Shown: one piece after another, positions 39,703 through 46,048 of the stretch
Position numbering within the stretch: position 1 is the first letter of the stretch
How the letters are laid out: each line of letters begins with the position of its first letter
DNA from: a virus
IMG/VR virus record: IMGVR_UViG_3300009466_000005
Location: 1-49,387 of that record
DNA length: 49,387 nucleotides
Direction: 5' to 3' (one strand)
Notes under the pieces: model-generated
The model's database searches: none
What the model was told of the DNA's origin: nothing
Seen by the model: the letters and a program-made list of their open reading frames with translations, nothing else
Made by a program: the position numbers and the translations under genes

Positions 39703-40286
39703 ATGGATTTGAAGTTTATAAACTTTATCTTGCAATAAAATTACACTTCACCTCAGATAGTTACAACTATTTTACCTTTAACGGGAAAACAAGAACTACC
39801 CTTCAATCTTTTGAAAAACGAAGGGACAAATATTTTTTTAAAAAGCTCGGCACAAAATTTAATCAAGAAGAATTAATACAGTATTTTGTATCACATTTTG
39901 TGCAGAATGAAGATGCTTGGATTGGAGACATTTACAAATTACAGAATACTTCTATATACACCGAGTGGTTGGGGAAGATTCAAAGTATGAGTTTTGTATT
40001 TATGAATGATGTAAATATTTTACTCAATGATAATAACTTTGAAGACATATTTAAAGTTACTTCTACCCACCCTCCTTTATTGAAGAAGTATCTATCCAAT
40101 TCAATATCTTTAGAAACTTTGGTTATTCTTAATCAATTATTAAACTACATCAAAGATTTTGATGCTACTATTGTCGATCCTGTTGTTTGGCCAGGAGTAA
40201 AGAAACGAGTAGTGAAATACGAACCATTCCTTTCTATCGACAAACCTAAATATAAGCAGATACTTTTGTCTAAGGTTACTAGCTAA
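39699..40286 (+). CDS. 59: Helicase loader gp59
   Basis: 195 residues. The N-terminus GFEVYKLYLAIKLHFTSDSY and YFVSHFVQNEDAWIGD match T4 gp59, the protein that loads gp41 on gp32-covered forks. All-helical. Coupled on both sides (ATGA with gp33, TAATG with the next gene). Confidence 0.9.
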   Translation: MNGFEVYKLYLAIKLHFTSDSYNYFTFNGKTRTTLQSFEKRRDKYFFKKLGTKFNQEELIQYFVSHFVQNEDAWIGDIYKLQNTSIYTEWLGKIQSMSFVFMNDVNILLNDNNFEDIFKVTSTHPPLLKKYLSNSISLETLVILNQLLNYIKDFDATIVDPVVWPGVKKRVVKYEPFLSIDKPKYKQILLSKVTS

Positions 40287-40621
40287 TGTCTTTCTTTGAG
40301 CAAGAATTAATTCGTGATGAAGTAGAAGAGATGTCATCTTTGTATCAAGAAATTGCCACATTGATGTATGGTCCTTATGGAAGATCGGAAGAGAACCGTA
40401 AGGAATGTCTAGATAAATTAGAAAGACTGGTTGAACTCCAAGAATTACTTTACTTCAGAGCGAAGTATTCCAGTGACAGAGAAGCTGAAGAATTTGTAGA
40501 AATGATTCGCACCTCTGCCACATTTCTTGGAATTCCTTCTAATGTCGATGTGTCACAAATCTTCATCCAGATGAGAGAGGACATCGCCACCGCCAAAGAG
40601 GGACTTGACAAATCTATCTGA
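40286..40621 (+). CDS. DUF1825-like (cyanobacterial-type) protein
   Basis: 111 residues, all helical. MSFFEQELIRDEVEEMSSLY... and IFIQMREDIATAKEGL follow the pattern of a ~110-residue protein family found throughout cyanobacteria (DUF1825). Function unknown; its placement between gp59 and gp32 suggests a role in DNA metabolism or regulation. Probably host-derived. Confidence 0.7.
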   Translation: MSFFEQELIRDEVEEMSSLYQEIATLMYGPYGRSEENRKECLDKLERLVELQELLYFRAKYSSDREAEEFVEMIRTSATFLGIPSNVDVSQIFIQMREDIATAKEGLDKSI

Positions 40622-40633
40622 ACCTGCTACCAT
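40605..40633 (+). promoter_or_regulatory. Possible early promoter for gene 32
   Basis: TTGACA (40605-40610), 17 bases, TACCAT (40628-40633). Overlaps the end of the preceding gene. Confidence 0.5.
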
Positions 40634-40695
40634 GGTCTCATGGGTTCGGGTTCACAAGCCAAATCCAAACAATCCAACAAATACGGAGAATCCAC

Positions 40696-41595
40696 ATGTC
40701 TTTTGCAACACTAAAGCGTAACTCAGGTAATTCCTTTGATAAACTGACCCAAGAAATCGAAAAGATGTCCACTACAGAAGGTGGTGGTGACGATAGGTTC
40801 TGGAAGCCTGAGATGGACAAGTCAGGCAATGGTTACGCTGTAATTCGATTCCTACCCGCACCCGAAGGTGAAGATGTGCCTTGGGCAAAGGTATGGAGCC
40901 ATGCCTTCCAGGGTCCTGGTGGCTGGTACATCGAAAACTCACTAACTACTCTCAACAAGAAAGATCCTGTAGGTGATCTCAACCGTCAGCTTTGGAACAG
41001 TGGTAGTGAGAAAGACAAAGAAATTGCTCGCAAGCAAAAACGTAAGCTATCATACTACACCAACATCTACGTAGTAAAGGATCCTGCCCACCCAGAAAAC
41101 GAAGGCAAGGTATTCCTCTATAAGTTCGGCAAGAAAATCTTCGACAAGATTACCGAAGCCATGCAACCTGCATTTGCAGATGAAACTCCTATCAATCCAT
41201 TTGACTTTTGGACTGGTGCCGATTTCAAACTAAAGCTTCGTAAAGTTGAAGGTTACTGGAACTATGACAAGTCTGAGTTCTCTAGCCCTGGAACACTAGG
41301 TAGTTTTGATGATGATCAACTAGAGCAGATCTATTCAAAGACTCATAGCCTAGCTCAGTTTTCAGCCGAAGAAAACTTCAAGAGCTATGAAGAACTCCAG
41401 AAGCGTCTAACTGATGTTCTGAATTCTCGTCCAGCTCCACGTATTGATTATGAAACACAGGAAGATGAAGAACAGACTACAGTAGAATCCTTTGCTGCTA
41501 GTGCTGCACCTTCCTTTTCCTCACGATCAACCAGTAGTGATGACGATGAAGATGATACATTATCATATTTTGCAAGACTTGCCGAGGAAGACTGA
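40696..41595 (+). CDS. 32: Single-stranded DNA-binding protein gp32
   Basis: 299 residues, T4 gp32 length. LSYYTNIYVVKDPAHPENEG and VFLYKFGKKIFDKI are nearly the T4 core, and the acidic tail (SSDDDEDDTLSYFARLAEED) is present. The zinc-binding His/Cys loop of T4 gp32 is gone: there is no cysteine in the protein. Coats ssDNA at forks and organises the replisome. Own promoter and terminator. Confidence 0.93.
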   Translation: MSFATLKRNSGNSFDKLTQEIEKMSTTEGGGDDRFWKPEMDKSGNGYAVIRFLPAPEGEDVPWAKVWSHAFQGPGGWYIENSLTTLNKKDPVGDLNRQLWNSGSEKDKEIARKQKRKLSYYTNIYVVKDPAHPENEGKVFLYKFGKKIFDKITEAMQPAFADETPINPFDFWTGADFKLKLRKVEGYWNYDKSEFSSPGTLGSFDDDQLEQIYSKTHSLAQFSAEENFKSYEELQKRLTDVLNSRPAPRIDYETQEDEEQTTVESFAASAAPSFSSRSTSSDDDEDDTLSYFARLAEED

Positions 41596-41603
41596 TAATA
41601 CTA

Positions 41604-41629
41604 AGGGGGGTCTATGACCTCCTTTTTTT
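41604..41629 (+). terminator. Terminator after gene 32
   Basis: GGGGGGTC (41605-41612), loop TAT, GACCTCCT (41616-41623; two G.T pairs), then T-run. It faces the end of the minus-strand gp53 gene. Confidence 0.8.
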
Positions 41630-42281
41630 ATAGCTCAGTTTCTGAAAATCTAATTCCAGCAGAATCAATTTTGTATTCTGTATCGTATGCAAACAGAGAA
41701 TTAATCTCTTCTTCCATAGTGGTCAAGAATGATGGTCGAATTAAAAATATTTCTTTTTTCTTTTCATTCTCTCTGTATTCAAATTCTCTATTGGTAATTG
41801 GAGTCATAACTTGATCACCAGTCAATAGAGTTCCATTGGGTTGGCGGAACGAATATACTGGATAATAGCCAGTGACTTGTTGATCTGTTGTATCTTGATT
41901 ATATTCTATAATTACTCCACCATTCAACACTAAATTATTTCCTTCATAAATTTCTTTAGTTTCCCAAAAACGAATTTTATCTTGATCATCTCCATATTTT
42001 CTGTCAATTGATTGATCTAATTCATAATCGGATAACGGCCAATCATTAGTTAGATCAATAATATTATTAATCAATAGTATAGTCCAGTACCAATCTGGAG
42101 AGCCATATGTTTTGTTGGAAATTTGCTCTGGAGTTTCTCCTTGTTGAATAGTATATCTGGTTGATGCTACATATAAAGCGTTTATGTTATCTCTAAATCT
42201 AACTCTACGGAATAAATTTTTTGATATCTTTAAGCCACTTTTATATGGATAATAGAAATTTGGTTGTGCATCAAAGAACAT
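41628..42281 (-). CDS. 53: Baseplate wedge protein gp53
   Basis: 217 residues. The N-terminal half contains a LysM-like segment YTIQQGETPEQISNKTYGSP followed by DWYWTILLINNI and LTNDWPLS, typical of T4 gp53, which joins wedges around the hub. Ends inside the gp32 terminator region. Two bases separate it from gp48 on the same strand. Confidence 0.88.
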   Translation of the reverse strand: MFFDAQPNFYYPYKSGLKISKNLFRRVRFRDNINALYVASTRYTIQQGETPEQISNKTYGSPDWYWTILLINNIIDLTNDWPLSDYELDQSIDRKYGDDQDKIRFWETKEIYEGNNLVLNGGVIIEYNQDTTDQQVTGYYPVYSFRQPNGTLLTGDQVMTPITNREFEYRENEKKKEIFLIRPSFLTTMEEEINSLFAYDTEYKIDSAGIRFSETEL

Positions 42282-42283
42282 TT

Positions 42284-43270
42284 TTAGTATCCTCCTTGTT
42301 GTACAACATCATCTGCAGTAATGATTTCAGTTTCTGCAAATGTCATAGTGACATTATATGCAACTGGTGCAGGACCACTTAACCCCACGCCACTAGTATT
42401 GATATGGGTTGCCCATACATTGTCTGGAGTATAATTAACTTGAATATTTTTTAATACACAAGGTTTAATTTTTGGAAGTGATTGTATTGATGTTTGGGTT
42501 CCTGCTTGTTTCCAATTTAAATTAAAAATATTTGGGACAGTTAACCATCTGTCGTTTAATTGAGATATAACTTGATTTATTGCAGGGGGTTGTGCTCCTT
42601 GATCTTGAACTGGTCCGCTACCACTGTAGTTGGGTAGTGAATAATATCTAAGAGTTTTAATAATGTTATGAATTCTACTTTGCTCTGATGCATTTCTAGG
42701 AACTAATTTCCAGGAAAAGTTAAACTCTCTCATGGCAATCCCTTGGAATATTTGTTCTATATAAGGATTTAATATTTTTCCACCAATGCCACTAGTCAAT
42801 GCTTCTGCTGGAGGGGCTCCTGGGATATTACGTATCGCATTTAATATAAATTCTGCAGTCCCTGCACCCGCTAAAGTACTAATTGTTTGACCCACTTGAC
42901 CTGGATCGTTTATTGCATTTCCTGCTAGTTGTGGCAACATTTTACCAAGCATTCCTACTTTGTCTGAAGACCAATTTAATTGATCACTATAATTGATATC
43001 GTTTGGAACTGGTAATAATACAGTTGCTAATGTCTTGCTTCTAGTTGGAGTTGTTGCTCTTTTGCCATCAATTACATCAAATACATCCAACCCTTGAATA
43101 TTACTAATGTTTGGATTTGTAGCTGTTCCTGCATTTGTACTAGCAATAGGTACATATTGTGTAATATTAATTTGAAGCATATCAAACATTTCATTTTTAT
43201 CAGGCCAATATAAATCATTGGTAGTAATTTTATTTGATGTATATCCTTTATTTACTGTTGTAATGGCCAT
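42284..43270 (-). CDS. 48: Baseplate tail-tube cap protein gp48
   Basis: 328 residues. TVLLPVPNDINYSDQLNWSS, NPYIEQIFQGIAMREFNFSW and KLVPRNASEQSRIHNIIKTL match the gp48/gp54 family with a tail-tube-like fold; cyanophage order supports gp48. It seeds tail-tube growth on the baseplate. Gp54 is the alternative. Confidence 0.8.
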   Translation of the reverse strand: MAITTVNKGYTSNKITTNDLYWPDKNEMFDMLQINITQYVPIASTNAGTATNPNISNIQGLDVFDVIDGKRATTPTRSKTLATVLLPVPNDINYSDQLNWSSDKVGMLGKMLPQLAGNAINDPGQVGQTISTLAGAGTAEFILNAIRNIPGAPPAEALTSGIGGKILNPYIEQIFQGIAMREFNFSWKLVPRNASEQSRIHNIIKTLRYYSLPNYSGSGPVQDQGAQPPAINQVISQLNDRWLTVPNIFNLNWKQAGTQTSIQSLPKIKPCVLKNIQVNYTPDNVWATHINTSGVGLSGPAPVAYNVTMTFAETEIITADDVVQQGGY

Positions 43271-43308
43271 AAATATTTTATGATATGCCTTTTATAAAAG
43301 TATTTATG
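43268..43308. promoter_or_regulatory. Divergent late promoters between gp48 and gp4
   Basis: Plus strand CATAAATA at 43268-43275; minus strand CATAAATA (plus TATTTATG) at 43301-43308. Each lies within or close to the start of the opposite gene, so the two transcripts overlap at their 5' ends. Confidence 0.5.
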
Positions 43309-43743
43309 AATACTTTGAAGGGAAAATTTGTTCCCAAAAATATTCGCAAATACAAGGGAGATTATAGAAATATAATTTATAGATCTTCATGGGAATTGAA
43401 GTTCATGAAGTATTGTGATACGAGACCAAATATATTGGAGTGGGCATCTGAGGAAATTGTCATACCATATAGATCTCCATTAGACAATAGAGTACATAGG
43501 TATTTTGTTGATTTCTATGTCAAGATTCAGGAGAGTGATGGAACTATTGTAAAATATTTGATTGAAATAAAACCGAGCAAGCAAACTGTTCCTCCTAAAA
43601 AACCTCAGCGACAAACTAAAAGTTACATTTATGAAGTAACTGAATATGTAAAAAACCAAGCTAAGTGGGAGGCTGCTAAACAATTCTGTGAAGATAGAAT
43701 GTGGAAATTTAAAGTACTCACAGAATCGGAGTTAAAGGTATGA
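43306..43743 (+). CDS. 4: Head completion protein gp4
   Basis: 145 residues. GKFVPKNIRKYKGD, YRSSWELKFMKYCD, PNILEWASEEIVIPYRSPLD and RYFVDF...IEIKP match T4 gp4 (gp50/65), a nuclease-fold protein needed to finish filled heads. The T4 protein aligns from MNTLKGKF, so ATG 43306 is preferred; ATG 43285 is an alternative only ~10 bases after the late promoter. Confidence 0.88.
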   Translation: MNTLKGKFVPKNIRKYKGDYRNIIYRSSWELKFMKYCDTRPNILEWASEEIVIPYRSPLDNRVHRYFVDFYVKIQESDGTIVKYLIEIKPSKQTVPPKKPQRQTKSYIYEVTEYVKNQAKWEAAKQFCEDRMWKFKVLTESELKV

Positions 43744-44303
43744 GAAGAGAAGTATCGGCAAGAACTAAAAATCAATCTCAGTTAAATATATTTGAACAAG
43801 TAGATGAAATTGCCAACAAGAAAAGAAAAGGATTTCATGCATTATCCTATAGTTGGTACAAGGATACAGTTGCTGAAGTTGCACGAAAGAATGATATATA
43901 CAAAACACTGGTGACTCTTGATGAAACTTTAATTCCCTCTGGTGGCAATTTATATTTGTTTGAATATAGTGCAACATGGGCAAAAAAACTTCCATATTAT
44001 GATGAGTTTCCTTTAGTGTATATGTTACAAGGTGGAAAGAAATTTTTTGGAGCAAATTTACATTATCTAAATCTTCCAACTAGATATAAAGTATTACAAA
44101 GCATACAAGATGGACGACCAACAATTCCAAAACAGTGCTTTCATAATTATGTTTATGAAGGTCTTGATACACCGCTTTTTAAAATAAATAGTGAAGATTG
44201 GATCAAGTCTATCTTTTTGCCCCTTGAAAGTTTTGTAAGTAGGCAGAAGGGATCATATAAACGAGTTAACAAATCCTTTGTTTGGGGAGACAGCATTAGA
44301 TGA
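43740..44303 (+). CDS. Conserved phage virion-assembly protein, unidentified
   Basis: 187 residues. LYLFEYSATWAKKLPYYDEF and PLVYMLQGGKKFFGANLHYL form a pattern common to many T4-like phages, but I cannot name the gene. Coupled to gp4 and to the next gene (ATGA both sides), so probably head or tail completion. Confidence 0.7.
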   Translation: MRREVSARTKNQSQLNIFEQVDEIANKKRKGFHALSYSWYKDTVAEVARKNDIYKTLVTLDETLIPSGGNLYLFEYSATWAKKLPYYDEFPLVYMLQGGKKFFGANLHYLNLPTRYKVLQSIQDGRPTIPKQCFHNYVYEGLDTPLFKINSEDWIKSIFLPLESFVSRQKGSYKRVNKSFVWGDSIR

Positions 44304-45121
44304 GTATCAATACGATTCCTAAAAATTTTAAAGAGTTCAGAGGATATGTAGAGAGATATGGTTTTTCTCTAAGCAATTTTTATGATATTCAATTTGAACT
44401 TGTTAATGGAAGTGAATTATTAAAAAATTTATTTACTCTTGGAATGACAGGAGATAATAATATAAATGATGAATCATTTATGCAGGGACTTGTCCGAGTC
44501 TATGCGGATGAATGTTCCATTCCAGGATATTCTATTTCTACTGGTGATTATAGAATTACCAATACCCCTACAATGAAATATGCATATGGAATTGTAAATA
44601 ACGAGATTACAATTTCATTTATTTTAGATGCAGACTCTGAAATTAGAAGAATTTTTGATGCTTGGGGCAATTACATTTATACTGGTGTTGCATTGAGGGG
44701 AGCCAATACAGCAAATACCAATATTAATATGAATTCTAAAACAGATTTGGGTAGAACTAGATATAGAGATGATTATTGTTGTGATATAATTGTTATTAAA
44801 CTTGAAAGACACAGAAGCAGTAGAAAAAATACTAGATCTAGAAATAGACAAATAAATATTGAATCTAATTTTTATCGCAATAATGAAATTATTCCAGACT
44901 ATGATAATACTTTTATGTCTGGATTTGGTAAACCATTTGCAACATACTCGGTTAGACTGAGAAATGCATTCCCAACAACTATATCTGCTATACCACTGTC
45001 AAGTGGTTCATCACAATTAGTAAAAGTTCAGGCTACTTTTGAATATGATCTTGCAGTACCTTCATCTCAAACTGGAGCAAACTCTACTAGGGTAACAACA
45101 AGTTGGAATGACATCACCTAA
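44300..45121 (+). CDS. Tail-tube-fold baseplate protein (gp54-like candidate)
   Basis: 273 residues. VRVYADECSIPGYSISTGDY, NNEITISFILDADSEIRRIF and DAWGNYIY follow the T4 gp19/gp48/gp54 tail-tube pattern. With gp48 identified nearby, the tail-tube initiator gp54 is a reasonable guess. Ends at CTAAATAA (45118-45125), a late box for gp26. Confidence 0.65.
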   Translation: MSINTIPKNFKEFRGYVERYGFSLSNFYDIQFELVNGSELLKNLFTLGMTGDNNINDESFMQGLVRVYADECSIPGYSISTGDYRITNTPTMKYAYGIVNNEITISFILDADSEIRRIFDAWGNYIYTGVALRGANTANTNINMNSKTDLGRTRYRDDYCCDIIVIKLERHRSSRKNTRSRNRQINIESNFYRNNEIIPDYDNTFMSGFGKPFATYSVRLRNAFPTTISAIPLSSGSSQLVKVQATFEYDLAVPSSQTGANSTRVTTSWNDIT

Positions 45122-45125
45122 ATAA
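45118..45125 (+). promoter_or_regulatory. Late promoter CTAAATAA before gp26
   Basis: CTAAATAA 26 bases before the ATG at 45152. Confidence 0.5.
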
Positions 45126-45151
45126 TTTGAGATTATGTTATAGTATTCACT

Positions 45152-45862
45152 ATGCCTTTACCAAAAATTGTAACACCGACGTATGAATTGCGTTTACCAT
45201 CAACAGATCAATTAATTAAATACAGACCATTCCTAGTAAAAGAAGAGAAAGTTCTTCTCATGGCTATGGAATCTGAAGATGAAAATCAAATGATCAATGC
45301 AGTCAAAACTATTTTGAAGAACTGCATTATTTCAAAAGTTAAAGTTGATGATCTTGCTGTATTTGATATTGAGTATTTGTTTCTCAATATTCGTGCAAAG
45401 TCTGTTGGTGAACAGATTGACTTAAACATTACATGTCCAGATGATGGAGAAACTGTAGTTCCTATTGAACTCAATGTTGAAGATATTCAGATTCAAAAGT
45501 CTGAAGATCATTCTAGAATTATTCCATTGAATGATACAATTTCTGTTGTAATGAAATATCCTAGTATGGAAATGTTTGTTAAAACAAACTTTACTGCTAA
45601 TGCAAAAACTGAAGATGTATTTGAAATTGCTGCCTCTTGTATTGAGCAGGTTGTAGAAGGTGAAGATGTATATGAAACTAAGAGTTTTAGCAAAAAAGAA
45701 ATTAATGAGTTTCTAGATAGTTTGGATACAGCTCAATTTTTGTCAATTCAAAAATTCTTTGAGAGTATGCCAAAATTATCCCATACAGTTAAAGTTACTA
45801 ATCCAGTAACTAATGTTGAAAGTGATGTTGTATTGGAGGGTCTTGCGTCTTTTTTCGCATAG
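45152..45862 (+). CDS. 26: Baseplate hub protein gp26
   Basis: 236 residues. PTYELRLPSTDQLIKYRPFL, VKEEKVLLMAMES and the central CPDDGE loop match T4 gp26, a baseplate hub assembly protein. The 3' end contains T_TTT_TTC (45850-45856) just before the stop, and a -1 frame continues for 62 codons (see next entry). It lies immediately upstream of the tape-measure-like gene, as tail assembly chaperones do. Confidence 0.87.
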   Translation: MPLPKIVTPTYELRLPSTDQLIKYRPFLVKEEKVLLMAMESEDENQMINAVKTILKNCIISKVKVDDLAVFDIEYLFLNIRAKSVGEQIDLNITCPDDGETVVPIELNVEDIQIQKSEDHSRIIPLNDTISVVMKYPSMEMFVKTNFTANAKTEDVFEIAASCIEQVVEGEDVYETKSFSKKEINEFLDSLDTAQFLSIQKFFESMPKLSHTVKVTNPVTNVESDVVLEGLASFFA

Positions 45863-46044
45863 CCCTAGCACATGAGTCGCTAGAAAATTTCTTCAGAGTA
45901 AATTTCATATTAATTCAACATCAAAAGTGGTCACTATTTGAAATCGAAAATATGATACCATGGGAAAGGGAAATCTATGTTCAAATGTTGATTGATCATA
46001 TCGAAGAAGAAAATAATAAAAATAGAACAACAACATCGTTGTAA
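45856..46044 (+). CDS. gp26 -1 frameshift extension
   Basis: Open in the -1 frame relative to gp26, with no ATG at its beginning: RIALAHESLENFFRVNFILI, then QHQKWSLFEIENMIPWEREI and YVQMLIDHIEEENNK. A slip at T_TTT_TTC would join gp26 residues 1-235 to these 62 residues (297 total). A 5-bp hairpin CTAGC/GCTAG (45865-45883) begins 8 bases downstream of the slip site. May be the gp51-like function. An internal ATG (MIPWERE, 45950) is the only conventional start and would give just a short peptide. Confidence 0.72.
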   Translation, partial: RIALAHESLENFFRVNFILIQHQKWSLFEIENMIPWEREIYVQMLIDHIEEENNKNRTTTSL

Positions 46045-46048
46045 ATAA

